Shown: piece by piece, positions 41,603 to 49,658 of the stretch
Numbering within the stretch: position 1 is the first letter of the stretch
How the letters are laid out: the number at the start of each line of letters is the position of its first letter
Source: Pseudomonadota bacterium
Lineage (GTDB): Bacteria > Desulfobacterota > Desulfovibrionia > Desulfovibrionales > Desulfovibrionaceae
Assembly: GCA_023399375.1 (NCBI GenBank)
Contig: JAEWPX010000138.1
Span: 1-64,000, forward strand
Reading direction: 5' to 3'
DNA length: 64,000 nt
Notes under the pieces: model-generated
Seen by the model: only the letters and a program-made list of their open reading frames with translations
What the model was told of the DNA's origin: nothing
Databases searched by the model: none
Made by a program: the position numbers and the translations under genes

Positions 41603-42538
41603 TCATTCCCCCGGCATGTCCGGTACGAGCAGACCGGCCAGTCCGAAATGATCGAGCAGGCCTTCGAGCTCGCGGCGCGAACTGAAATGGAACGTGATCT
41701 TGCCATGGTCCGGCGTGCCCGTGGCCTTGGCCAGCACTCCCGCGCTTTGCGTCAGCGGCCCCTCCAGTTCCACAAGCGACTTGTCCTTGACCGTACGCGT
41801 CCTTTCCCGCCGCGTCTCCGCTTTTTTCGCCTCCGCGCGCTGTTGCGGCAATGCGCCGTTGACCTTGGCGTAGGCCACGGCCTCCTCGGCCTCGCGCACG
41901 CTGCACCCGGTTTCGCGCATTCGTTGCCAGAGCGCTTCGCGCAATTCGGGGTCCGTCAGCGCGAGCAGGGCGCGGGCATGCCCGGCCGTCAGCGCGCCGG
42001 CAGCGAGGTCCGCGCGCATGGGCTCGGGCAACTGGAGCAGGCGCAGGCTGTTGGCCACGGCCGGGCGGCTCTTGCCCACCTTTTTCGCCAGGGTTTCCTG
42101 GCTGAGGCCAAAGCGCTCGACGAGCAGCTGGTACCCGGACGCCTCCTCCATGGGGTTCAAATCCTCGCGCTGGAGATTTTCCACGAGCGCCAGGGCGAAC
42201 ATCTGCTCGTCATCCACCTCGCGCACGAGGACCGTGATTTCGGTCAGTCCGGCGAGCTTTGCCGCGCGCCAGCGGCGCTCGCCCGCAATGATCTCGTGGC
42301 TGACGGTCCCCGCGCCGGAAACCGGCCGCACGAGCACCGGCTGCAGCAGTCCCTGTTCGCGGATGGACTGCGCCAGTTCCTCCAGAGCCTCGGGCGCGAA
42401 ATCGCGCCTGGGCTGCTGCGGATTGGGCCGCACGGCCGCGAGGGGCAGGGTGCGCGTCTGTTCCTTGGGTTCCTCTTCCCGATATCCGCCAAGCAGGGCC
42501 TCGAGCCCCCGTCCCAATCCCTTCTGCGCCTGCGCCAT
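41603..42538 (-). CDS. parB: Chromosome-partitioning protein ParB
   Basis: A 311-residue protein. It opens with AQKGLGRGLEALLG, as chromosomal ParBs do. The CTP-binding N-terminal domain has PQQPRRDF and IIAGERRWRAAKLAG; the helix-turn-helix region has LVENLQREDLNPMEEA and FGLSQETLAKKVGKSRPAVANSLRLLQLP. A C-terminal dimer domain follows. AAGGA precedes ATG 42538. ParB binds parS (perfect site at 44150-44165). The gene is not next to parA: a plus-strand gene and a repeat lie between. It is followed at 43 bases by the STAS-Mla genes. Confidence 0.95.
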   Translation of the reverse strand: MAQAQKGLGRGLEALLGGYREEEPKEQTRTLPLAAVRPNPQQPRRDFAPEALEELAQSIREQGLLQPVLVRPVSGAGTVSHEIIAGERRWRAAKLAGLTEITVLVREVDDEQMFALALVENLQREDLNPMEEASGYQLLVERFGLSQETLAKKVGKSRPAVANSLRLLQLPEPMRADLAAGALTAGHARALLALTDPELREALWQRMRETGCSVREAEEAVAYAKVNGALPQQRAEAKKAETRRERTRTVKDKSLVELEGPLTQSAGVLAKATGTPDHGKITFHFSSRRELEGLLDHFGLAGLLVPDMPGE

Positions 42539-42586
42539 GCGCGTTTTCCTTTTTTGCGGGGCGATGCAAACGGGGCAGGGAGGATG

Positions 42587-42624
42587 CCTCCGGCGGCCAA
42601 AGGGCTGTCGCCCTCTGGACTCCC
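42587..42624 (+). repeat. Hairpin repeat (family B) upstream of parB
   Basis: CCTCCGGCGGCC, then AAAGGGCTGTCGCCCTCT, then GGACTCCC. Unlike the other copies it lies in front of a gene start (48 bases before parB ATG), between divergently arranged genes. Confidence 0.8.
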
Positions 42625-42821
42625 GTACAAGGGCATGCGCGTCATCGCATGCTGCGCCCTGGACGGCTGATCCGTCTTGCAAAAGCCTTCTTTGTTTCGG
42701 TTCGCGATCCGCTGTTTTCATGGGCCGGCAACGCCCTTGACGCGGCCGGTCCATGCGCTACCATGAAACCCATCTATTTCGCGGCAGGCGACACAATGCG
42801 CCTCCGCCCAAGGAGACATCC

Positions 42822-43253
42822 GTGCCCCCGATTTCGTCCCACCTGCTGGAACTGTTCGATGCTGCCGGCGCGCCGCGCGGCCTGCTTGTGAGCCCCGAAC
42901 TCTGGGCCAAGGTCCGAGACGACGTGTTGCCGCGGCTGACGAAGGCGCTCTACGTCCTGGACCCCGCCTGCCGCCCGGAACCCGAGGAACGCCCGGAGCC
43001 CATGGCGGAATGGGAAACCCTGCTCCAGTATTGGGATTTCACCTATCCGCCGGCCTACGACGTTTCCTGCGCCCATTGCGGCGCGTCCACCCCGGACTGG
43101 CGCGCGGACGAACCGCGCAAGTTCCGGTTGCGCAACGCCAATCTCGGTGGACTCGTAACCTTCCAGTGCCAGACCTGCAAGTCCCTGGTGCTCAAAAAGC
43201 ATTTCAAGAAGCATCTCACGGTGGAATGCCAACCGTATGTCGAACGCTGCTGA
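42822..43253 (+). CDS. Zinc-ribbon protein of unknown function between parB and parA
   Basis: A 143-residue protein. The N-terminal half is helical (SSHLLELFDAAGAPRGLLVSPELWAKV, pieces). The C-terminal half has two Cys pairs, CAHCG near residue 82 and CQTCKS near 118, likely a zinc ribbon, followed by a basic KKHFKKHLTVEC segment. GTG 42822 is preceded by AAGGAGA. No family recognised. It lies on the opposite strand to parA and parB, and a 52-base perfect palindrome separates it from parA. Confidence 0.75.
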   Translation: MPPISSHLLELFDAAGAPRGLLVSPELWAKVRDDVLPRLTKALYVLDPACRPEPEERPEPMAEWETLLQYWDFTYPPAYDVSCAHCGASTPDWRADEPRKFRLRNANLGGLVTFQCQTCKSLVLKKHFKKHLTVECQPYVERC

Positions 43254-43262
43254 ACGCAGCTG

Positions 43263-43314
43263 TTTCCGCACAAAAAAAGGCCGTCCCTCGGGACGGCCTT
43301 TTTTTGTGCGGAAA
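43263..43314. terminator. Bidirectional terminator, perfect 52-base palindrome
   Basis: The 25-base arms at 43263-43287 and 43290-43314 are exact reverse complements around TC. The core GGCCGTCCC/GGGACGGCC is flanked by seven A's on one side and seven T's on the other, so it ends transcripts from both strands: the zinc-ribbon gene and parA. Confidence 0.92.
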
Positions 43315-43321
43315 GAATATG

Positions 43322-44095
43322 CTACGCGCCCACGGGCTGGCGGCGGACCACTTCCTGGGCCAGCGAAAGGTAGGCTTCCGCGCCCCGGGATTTGATGTCG
43401 TGGGTGAGCACGGGCTTGCCGTAGCTCGGCGCTTCGGACAGGCGGATATTGCGGGGAATGAGCGTCTGAAAATAGAGCTTGGGGAAGCACTTCCAGACTT
43501 CACGCTTGACGTGGCGGTTGAGCTTGTTGCGGCCGTCGTACATGGTGAGCACGACGCCGAGCAGGGTCAGGCGATTGTTGAGGCGCTTGCGCACCTGGTC
43601 GTAGGTGCGCAGCAACTGGGCCACGCCTTCCAGGGCGTAGTATTCGCACTGGAGCGGCACGAGCATTTCCGTGGCCGCGCACAGGGCGTTGAGCGTCACG
43701 ATGCCGAGCGACGGCGGACAGTCGAGGAGCACGTAGTCGTAGGCGTCGGCCAGCTGTTCGACCACGGCGCGCAGGTAGTACTCGCGCCTAGGCTTGTCCA
43801 CCAACTCGATATCCGCGGCCACGAGGTCCGGACCCGACGGCAGCACCTTGAGGCAGGGCAGTTCCGTACCGACCACGGCCTGGGCGGCGCGCTCGGGCTC
43901 GTAGAGCACGGAATAGAGATTTTCGCTGACTTTTTCGGGGTAGATGGACAACCCGCTGCCGGCGTTGGCCTGCGGGTCGCAGTCAATCAGCAGGGTTTTT
44001 TTTTCCATGACCGCCAGGGAAGCGGCCAGGTTCACGGCCGTGGTGGTTTTACCCACCCCGCCTTTCTGGTTGGCGATGACAATCACGCGCGCCAT
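43322..44095 (-). CDS. parA: Chromosome-partitioning ATPase ParA/Soj
   Basis: A 257-residue deviant Walker ATPase. KGGVGKTT at residues 11-18 has the signature first Lys, followed by LLIDCDPQANA and VLLDCPPSLGIVTLNAL. The short N-terminus without a helix-turn-helix marks the chromosomal Soj type. GGGAGGAA precedes ATG 44095, and a perfect parS lies 55 bases upstream of the start. It should form a dynamic gradient that pulls ParB-parS complexes near the origin. The stop is followed by the bidirectional terminator. Confidence 0.96.
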   Translation of the reverse strand: MARVIVIANQKGGVGKTTTAVNLAASLAVMEKKTLLIDCDPQANAGSGLSIYPEKVSENLYSVLYEPERAAQAVVGTELPCLKVLPSGPDLVAADIELVDKPRREYYLRAVVEQLADAYDYVLLDCPPSLGIVTLNALCAATEMLVPLQCEYYALEGVAQLLRTYDQVRKRLNNRLTLLGVVLTMYDGRNKLNRHVKREVWKCFPKLYFQTLIPRNIRLSEAPSYGKPVLTHDIKSRGAEAYLSLAQEVVRRQPVGA

Positions 44096-44149
44096 GCCGT
44101 TCCTCCCGGGCCGCTCACGGCCCTTTCCGAATCTCCCGACGCCGGGCGC

Positions 44150-44165
44150 TGTTTCACGTGAAACA
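44150..44165. promoter_or_regulatory. parS: parS centromere site (perfect match)
   Basis: TGTTTCACGTGAAACA is identical to the 16-base bacterial parS consensus. It sits between parA (start 44095) and the small conserved gene ending at 44172. ParB loads here. I saw no second copy elsewhere in the window. Confidence 0.97.
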
Positions 44166-44171
44166 GACGGT

Positions 44172-44462
44172 CTAGTCGCGGAACGTGCGGTGGCAGAAAG
44201 CCTGGGCGTCATCCAGGGATTCGACGAGCATGACGCAGCCTTCCACGTCACGCTTCTTCACGGCATTGAGCAGTTGGCCGGCGAGATGGGAAAAGTCCTC
44301 AGCTTCGTCCATCCAATCCTCATCCGCCAATTGGTGCATCTTGCGCGCCAAACGTACAAGGCGATTGACCGATTCCTCGTCAGGCAGATTCGCTTCCGCG
44401 ACCTGGCTCTGGATGTGCGTGAAAACTTTTTCAAGATCACGTTTCGTGGTCTGGAATTCCAT
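44172..44462 (-). CDS. Small conserved protein (helical, function unknown)
   Basis: A 96-residue, mostly helical, acidic protein (TTKRDLEKVFTHIQSQVAEANLPDEE, in pieces; WMDEAEDFSHLAGQLLNAVKKRD). I recall similar small proteins beside parA in related deltaproteobacteria, but cannot name a family. ATG 44462 is chosen at MEFQTTKRD; an upstream ATG at 44492 would add 10 residues. Ribosome binding sequence is poor for both. It ends six bases before parS. Confidence 0.65.
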   Translation of the reverse strand: MEFQTTKRDLEKVFTHIQSQVAEANLPDEESVNRLVRLARKMHQLADEDWMDEAEDFSHLAGQLLNAVKKRDVEGCVMLVESLDDAQAFCHRTFRD

Positions 44463-44538
44463 CTCCCGAGTCCGTCCTTCAGGCGGTTTCATTGGTTGCA
44501 AGGAAAAGGATTAGGTGACTGCACGCATCCTGTCAATA

Positions 44539-45546
44539 TCAAGAGCAATAATATTCACGATACCAATCGATGAAACGGGCGATGCCTGTTTCAAGAGGCG
44601 TGCCGGGCTGGAATCCGACGTCGCGGACGAGGTCGTCCACATTGGCGCAGGTAGCCGGAACATCGCCGGGTTGTAAAGGCAGCATCTCCATGATGGCTTT
44701 CTTGCCCAGGGCCTGTTCGATGCATTCGATGAAACGCATCAAGGAGACGCTGTTGTTGTTGCCAATATTGTAGAGACGATACGGCGCGACACTGGTGCTC
44801 GGATCGGGCGTGGCCGGATTCCAGTTCGGATTCGGGGCCGCGGTATTGAGCGTCACGCGCACGACGCCTTCGACAATGTCGTCGATATACGTGAAATCAC
44901 GCTCCATGCGGCCTTCATTGAAGACCTGGATCGGCTTGTCCTCAAGAATGGCCTTGGTGAACAGGAAAAGGGCCATGTCCGGACGGCCCCAGGGGCCGTA
45001 TACCGTGAAAAAACGCAGGCCCGTGCAGGGCAGGCCGAAAAGATAGCTGTAGGAGTGGGCCATCAGTTCGTTGGATTTCTTGGACGCCGCATACAGGCTG
45101 ATGGGATGGTCCACGTTGTCGTGCACGGAAAAGGGCATCGTCGTATTGAGGCCGTACACGGAACTGGAAGAAGCGAAAACGAAATGCTGTATATTGTGAT
45201 GGCGGCAGTTTTCCAGGATATTGTAGTAGCCGATGATATTGGCGTTGATGTAGTCGTCGGGGTGCGTCAGACTGTGCCGGACGCCGGCCTGTGCGGCCAG
45301 GTTGACGACATGCGTGAAGCCGCCGGCGTCGAACAGGGCGTTCATGGCCGCACGATCGGCCATCTCGGCTTTGACGAACGTAAACGCCGGGCTCTCGCCG
45401 AGAATCTTCAGCCGGTCCTGTTTGAGCGTCACGGAATAGTACGGGCTCAGGTTGTCGAGACCGGTGACGGAAAAGCCCATGGACAGGAAACGGCGACACA
45501 GGTGGAAGCCGATAAATCCGGCCGCGCCGGTGACAAGGATGTTCAT
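44539..45546 (-). CDS. UDP-glucuronate 4-epimerase-like nucleotide-sugar epimerase
   Basis: A 335-residue short-chain dehydrogenase-type epimerase. The NAD loop is GAAGFIG (7-13), catalytic Ser/Thr in FASSSSVYGLN and YAASK as the YxxxK pair, then the substrate part LRFFTVYGPWGRPDMALF and RDFTYIDDIVEGV. The length and the N-terminal MNILVTGAAGFIGFHL fit UDP-glucuronate 4-epimerases, which supply galacturonate for surface polysaccharides. AAAGGAA precedes ATG 45546. No polysaccharide genes are adjacent, so the exact sugar is inferred. Confidence 0.88.
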   Translation of the reverse strand: MNILVTGAAGFIGFHLCRRFLSMGFSVTGLDNLSPYYSVTLKQDRLKILGESPAFTFVKAEMADRAAMNALFDAGGFTHVVNLAAQAGVRHSLTHPDDYINANIIGYYNILENCRHHNIQHFVFASSSSVYGLNTTMPFSVHDNVDHPISLYAASKKSNELMAHSYSYLFGLPCTGLRFFTVYGPWGRPDMALFLFTKAILEDKPIQVFNEGRMERDFTYIDDIVEGVVRVTLNTAAPNPNWNPATPDPSTSVAPYRLYNIGNNNSVSLMRFIECIEQALGKKAIMEMLPLQPGDVPATCANVDDLVRDVGFQPGTPLETGIARFIDWYREYYCS

Positions 45547-45609
45547 GGTTCCTTTGGGTGGCGGTTGCACGCTCGCATCTGCGAGGCGGTCGTGGCCCAC
45601 GCGGCGGGA

Positions 45610-46464
45610 TCACGCGTCGCCGTCTTGAGTCGTGTCCTGCACGCTGGTTTCGGTTTTTGCGGCGAAAGCCGTGTTCAGGGGTGCGGCGTTCGGGACAGGG
45701 TTCTTGCCGTCCAGCCCGCCGTGGCCTGGAACATGAAAAAAAGCCCGGATAAAATCAAGTGGAATGGGTAAAATTGTAGCCGCATGGCTCTCGGCGGCCA
45801 TCTCGCGCATGGTCTGGAGATAGCGCAATTGCAAGGCCTCCGGGCGCACGGCGATGATCTCCGCGGCCTGGGCCAGGCGGGTAGCGGCCTGGAATTCGCC
45901 TTCGGCGTTGATGACCTTGGCCCGGCGTTCGCGTTCGGCTTCGGCCTGCTTGGCCATGGCGCGCTGCATTTCCTGGGGCAGATCGATGTACTTGAGTTCC
46001 ACGTTGGCGACCTTGATGCCCCACGGGCCGGCGTGCTGGTCCAGGATGGTCTGCACCTGCTCGTTGACCTTGTCCCGGTGGGCCAGGATCTCGTCGAGCT
46101 CTACGCCGCCGCACACGCTGCGCAGGGTTGTCTGGGAGATCTGCGAGGTGGCGTACATGTAGTCCTCGACTTCGAGAATGGCCTTGATCGGGTCCGCGAC
46201 GCGGAAATAGACCACGGCGTTGACCTTGATGCTCACGTTGTCGCGCGTGATCACGTCCTGGTTGGGAACGTCCATGGCGAAGGTGCGCAGGGACACCTTG
46301 ATCATGCGGTCGATGACCGGGAAAAGCAGGATGAGCCCCGGCCCCTTGGCCCCGATGACGCGGCCGAGGCGGAAAATGACGCCGCGTTCGTACTCGTTGA
46401 GCACGCGCAGCGAAGCGAAAAGCAGAAAGAGGACTATGGCCGCAAGGGGTAATAACGCAAACAT
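45610..46464 (-). CDS. Slipin/stomatin-like SPFH membrane protein
   Basis: A 284-residue protein. One membrane segment (LLPLAAIVLFLLFASL) is followed by the SPFH domain: NEYERGVIFRLGRVIGAKGPGL, MDVPNQDVITRDNVSIKVNAVVYFRV, with a C-terminal coiled part (QRAMAKQAEAERERRAKVI) ending in a short tail. GGGAGGAA precedes ATG 46464. It lies 26 bases after the NfeD gene, the classical slipin-NfeD pair, whose protease cleaves slipin in archaea. The pair is thought to organise membrane microdomains. Confidence 0.93.
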   Translation of the reverse strand: MFALLPLAAIVLFLLFASLRVLNEYERGVIFRLGRVIGAKGPGLILLFPVIDRMIKVSLRTFAMDVPNQDVITRDNVSIKVNAVVYFRVADPIKAILEVEDYMYATSQISQTTLRSVCGGVELDEILAHRDKVNEQVQTILDQHAGPWGIKVANVELKYIDLPQEMQRAMAKQAEAERERRAKVINAEGEFQAATRLAQAAEIIAVRPEALQLRYLQTMREMAAESHAATILPIPLDFIRAFFHVPGHGGLDGKNPVPNAAPLNTAFAAKTETSVQDTTQDGDA

Positions 46465-46490
46465 GGCTTCCTCCCTAGGCTCGATGGAGT

Positions 46491-47831
46491 TCAAGGCTGT
46501 TCGCCGCCATCGGCGGCAACGATGAGAAGCATGTCCTTGACCGCGATGACGCGGACCGTGCCGCCAGCATGCGGGGGAGCCGCGTTTGTGCCGGGTTCAA
46601 GGACGGCGTCCCAGATTTCCCCGCGCAAAAAGACTTTTCCGGAGTTTTCGGACCAGTGCCGCACCTGCGCGGTCTTGCCGACGAGCGCGCCGACGCCCGT
46701 GCGGGGGCGCAGGCGCTGCGCCTTGGCCAGCAGCCAGACCGCGAGAGACAGCAGGACGCACACGCCGATGACCGTCGGCGCAATGAGCGAAAGAGGCAGA
46801 CCATCCACGCCCTGGCCGCGAAAGAGCAGCAGCGAGCCGAAAAAAAGCGCCGCCAGCCCGGAGAGACTGAGCAGACCATAACTCGTCACATGGATTTCCA
46901 GCAGAAAGAGCACGCCGCTGAAGAGCAGCAGCAGCAGGGCGGCGGCGTTGGTCGGCAGCACGGACAGGGCGTAGAGCGCGAGCAGCAGGCACAATCCGCC
47001 GGCAACGCCCGGCAGGATGACGCCCGGGGTCGCAAGCTCGAAAAAGATGCCGGCCACGCCGATAAGGAGCAGGATGTAGGCGACCTGCGGATTGAGCAGC
47101 CAGGAAAGAAACGCGTGCCGCCAGGACGTTTCCTGCGTGACGATGCGCACCTGCGACGGCGTGAAATGCAGCACGCCGTCGGCTGAAGCGAGACCGCGTT
47201 TGCCGATTTGTTCGAGCAGGTCTGTCCTGTCAACGGCAAGGTAATCGACGACGCGGCGACTGACGGCTTCAGCCGCGGTGCTGTTGGCCGCTTCGGTCAC
47301 GGCGCGCTGGTACCAGGCGATGTCGCGGCCCGAGGCTTCAGCCAGGGAGCGCACCAGGCTCGTCAGGTCGTTTTGCACTTTGGCGCTGCTCGTTTTCCCC
47401 ATGTCTTCGCCGCCAAGTCCCACAGGCGAGGCCGAACCGATGGTCGTTTGCGGAGCCATGGCGTTGACTTGCGCCGCTGCCATGAGAAAAACCCCGGCCG
47501 AGGCCGCGCGCGCCCCGGAGGGCGCGACATAGATGACGACCGGCACGGACGACTGGCGGATGGATTTGACCATGCGGCGCATGATTTCCACGCTGCCGCC
47601 CGGGGTGTCGAGTTGCACGAGAAGGAGAGAGGCGTCCTGCTGTTTCGCGGCAAGCAGGCCTTCGTCGAGGAAATCCGCGGCAACGGGTGTGATCGCGCCA
47701 TCCAGAGAAAGGGAAACGGCCGTAAGGAGCTTATCCTTGGACGAGGCAGCCTCGGTTGCCGCCTGTGCTGCCGTCACGGCGAGAAGAAGGCAGAAGAGCA
47801 GCTCAAGGGGAAGCCAAAGACGCCACGACAT
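46491..47831 (-). CDS. nfeD: NfeD-type membrane-bound ClpP-class serine protease
   Basis: A 446-residue full-length NfeD. A signal peptide (1-24) precedes a ClpP-class protease domain with nucleophile S111 (GARAASAGVF) and general-base K151 (SAKVQNDL). Four or five membrane helices follow (VAYILLLIGVAGIFFELATPG and others), then a C-terminal OB domain (ALVGKTAQVRHWSENSGKVFLRGEIWDAV, pieces). It processes the slipin partner downstream. Its start overlaps the preceding unknown gene by 29 bases. Confidence 0.94.
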   Translation of the reverse strand: MSWRLWLPLELLFCLLLAVTAAQAATEAASSKDKLLTAVSLSLDGAITPVAADFLDEGLLAAKQQDASLLLVQLDTPGGSVEIMRRMVKSIRQSSVPVVIYVAPSGARAASAGVFLMAAAQVNAMAPQTTIGSASPVGLGGEDMGKTSSAKVQNDLTSLVRSLAEASGRDIAWYQRAVTEAANSTAAEAVSRRVVDYLAVDRTDLLEQIGKRGLASADGVLHFTPSQVRIVTQETSWRHAFLSWLLNPQVAYILLLIGVAGIFFELATPGVILPGVAGGLCLLLALYALSVLPTNAAALLLLLFSGVLFLLEIHVTSYGLLSLSGLAALFFGSLLLFRGQGVDGLPLSLIAPTVIGVCVLLSLAVWLLAKAQRLRPRTGVGALVGKTAQVRHWSENSGKVFLRGEIWDAVLEPGTNAAPPHAGGTVRVIAVKDMLLIVAADGGEQP

Positions 47832-48441
47832 GGTCCCAGACCTCCTTGTCGCCTTGGAGCAGGGTATCGGGATCGGGCAAGGACACTATCTTCAGGGAAT
47901 CGTCTGGCGGACGCTGCGCCGTAAGCGTCGCCGCCATGGTCGGATCGAATACCGCCAGCTTGCGCGGGCCAAGCAGGCGCAATCCAGCGAGAAAGATCGC
48001 CAAATCGCGTTGCGGAGCTGCGGCGTCGGGCAAACGCACGGGCCAGAAGGCCACCGCGTTTTTTCCGGCAAGTCCGCAGGCGACGAGCAGTTTGCGCCAC
48101 AGCGGGCCGCGCCGCGGATCGGCGTGGCCGGTCATGTCGTCGCCAAGGGCAGCATAGGTGATGACCAGGGCAGGACGCTCGGGCGCCTTGGCGAAAAGCG
48201 CGGGCCAGGGCGCGGGCCAGGATGCGGGGTCTTCGGAAACGGCGTCCGGCGCGATTGCGGCAGCGGGGGAGAGGGAAACGACGTCCGGCGCGGGAGACTC
48301 GGCAGCTGCGACAAAGTCCTGGGCCGGTTGCTGCGCATATACGGCCTGCGCTTCCGGATCGAGGTAAAAATAGCGCACGCCGGCCAGTTGCCAGATGCGC
48401 AGGCGTTCGGGAACGTCTATGAGGGAATCGTGAAGTCCCAT
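47803..48441 (-). CDS. Unknown protein between coaBC and nfeD
   Basis: A 212-residue cytoplasmic protein with no membrane segment. It opens MGLHDSLIDVPERLRIWQLAGVRYFYLD. A Pro/Ala-rich middle (PASWPAPWPALFAKAPERPALV) is followed by an alpha/beta-like half: VITYAALGDDMTGHADPRRG, KLLVACGLAGKNAVAFWPVRL, LLGPRKLAVFDPTM. No family recognised; the Pro-rich linker suggests two domains. It overlaps coaBC by 25 bases and nfeD by 29, so all three are one transcript. A role in coenzyme metabolism or membrane quality control is only guesswork. Confidence 0.75.
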   Translation of the reverse strand: MGLHDSLIDVPERLRIWQLAGVRYFYLDPEAQAVYAQQPAQDFVAAAESPAPDVVSLSPAAAIAPDAVSEDPASWPAPWPALFAKAPERPALVITYAALGDDMTGHADPRRGPLWRKLLVACGLAGKNAVAFWPVRLPDAAAPQRDLAIFLAGLRLLGPRKLAVFDPTMAATLTAQRPPDDSLKIVSLPDPDTLLQGDKEVWDHVVASLASP

Positions 48442-49637
48442 ATCTTCCAGGCCATTTCCGTTTTGGGGAGTGTCTCCCAGGCTTCCTCGCGGCCGTCCGC
48501 AGCCAGGGCCAGGGCGGTGTTGCGGGAAGCGGCGAATCCGGCGTCCGGACTGCCGATGGGGTTGGCGATGATGACGTCGCAACGCTTGCGCGCGAGCTTA
48601 CCCAGGGCGTTTTCCCGCAGCTTTTCGGCTTCCGCGCAAAATCCCACCAGCGTCTGCCCGGGCTTTTTGGACTGCCCCATTGCAGAGAGAATATCACGTG
48701 TGGGCGAAAAAACCAGGGGCGGACCGCCCTCTGCCGTATCCTTCTTGAATTTGCCGCCGCCGGGTAGGGGAGCGGGCGCGAAATCGGCCACGGCGGCGGT
48801 CATGACACCGTAGTCGCACTGCGGCCAGACCTCGAGGCAGGCTTCGTACATCTGGGCGGCGGAAGTGACGGCGACCGTACGCACCGATTCCGGGAACCAC
48901 CAGGAGACCGGGCCATGCACCACGGTCACATCCGCGCCACGCAGCCAAGCGGCCATGGCAACGCATGCGCCCATGAGCCCTGTCGAGGGATTGGACCAAA
49001 AGCGGGCGGCGTCAAAATATTCGCGCGTGGGACCAAGGCTCACCAGCACCTTTTTTTCGGCCATATCCTGGGGCGTGAGCGCGCGCAGAATGGCCATGGC
49101 AATGGCGTTGTCATCGGCGAGGCGACCCTGGCCCGTCTCGCCGCAGGCCATTTCGCCGCAGTCGGGCGTGACGCCGACGACGCCGCGCGCAAGAAGCGAT
49201 TCCCAGTTGGCTTTCGTGGCCGCGGCGTTCCACAGGCGCGGATTCATGGCTGGTGCGACCACGACAGGTCCCTCGAAGGCCAACAGTTGGCAGGAGAGAA
49301 GCGTGTCGGCCATGCCGCAGGCCATGCGGGCGATGGTATTGGCAGTGGCCGGGACCACGGCAAAGACGTCGGCGGCCTGGGCCGGTCCGAGATGCGCGAA
49401 CGATGCGGCTTCCAACGCGAACATGCCCGTCAGCACGGGATCGGCCCCAAGGGCCTCGAAGGAGAGGGGGGTGACGAAATGCGTGGCCGCTTCGCTCAGG
49501 GTGACGCCGACCGAAACGCCGGCGGCGAGCAGACGGCGCATGAGCGTAAGCGCCTTGAAGGCCGCGATTGAGCCGGTCACGCCAAGGTGCACGCGGCGGC
49601 CCTGGTACCCTATGAAAAGGCAATGGGTGTCGTTCAT
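48417..49637 (-). CDS. coaBC: Bifunctional CoaBC (phosphopantothenoylcysteine synthase/decarboxylase)
   Basis: A 406-residue enzyme making 4'-phosphopantetheine for coenzyme A. The decarboxylase half has H82 (SFAHLGP), PAMN at 129-132 and the clamp ACGETGQGR with the active Cys. The synthase half starts near VLVSLGPTREYFDAARFWSNPSTGLMG and carries GGGKFKKD with the nucleotide-binding Lys. One odd point is the N-terminal NDTHCLFIGYQGRRVHLGVTGSIAAFK, with a slightly extended lead. It starts a leftward operon with the unknown gene, nfeD and slipin. Confidence 0.94.
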   Translation of the reverse strand: MNDTHCLFIGYQGRRVHLGVTGSIAAFKALTLMRRLLAAGVSVGVTLSEAATHFVTPLSFEALGADPVLTGMFALEAASFAHLGPAQAADVFAVVPATANTIARMACGMADTLLSCQLLAFEGPVVVAPAMNPRLWNAAATKANWESLLARGVVGVTPDCGEMACGETGQGRLADDNAIAMAILRALTPQDMAEKKVLVSLGPTREYFDAARFWSNPSTGLMGACVAMAAWLRGADVTVVHGPVSWWFPESVRTVAVTSAAQMYEACLEVWPQCDYGVMTAAVADFAPAPLPGGGKFKKDTAEGGPPLVFSPTRDILSAMGQSKKPGQTLVGFCAEAEKLRENALGKLARKRCDVIIANPIGSPDAGFAASRNTALALAADGREEAWETLPKTEMAWKIWDFTIPS

Positions 49638-49658
49638 GGAAGTTCCGGGGGGTATGCG

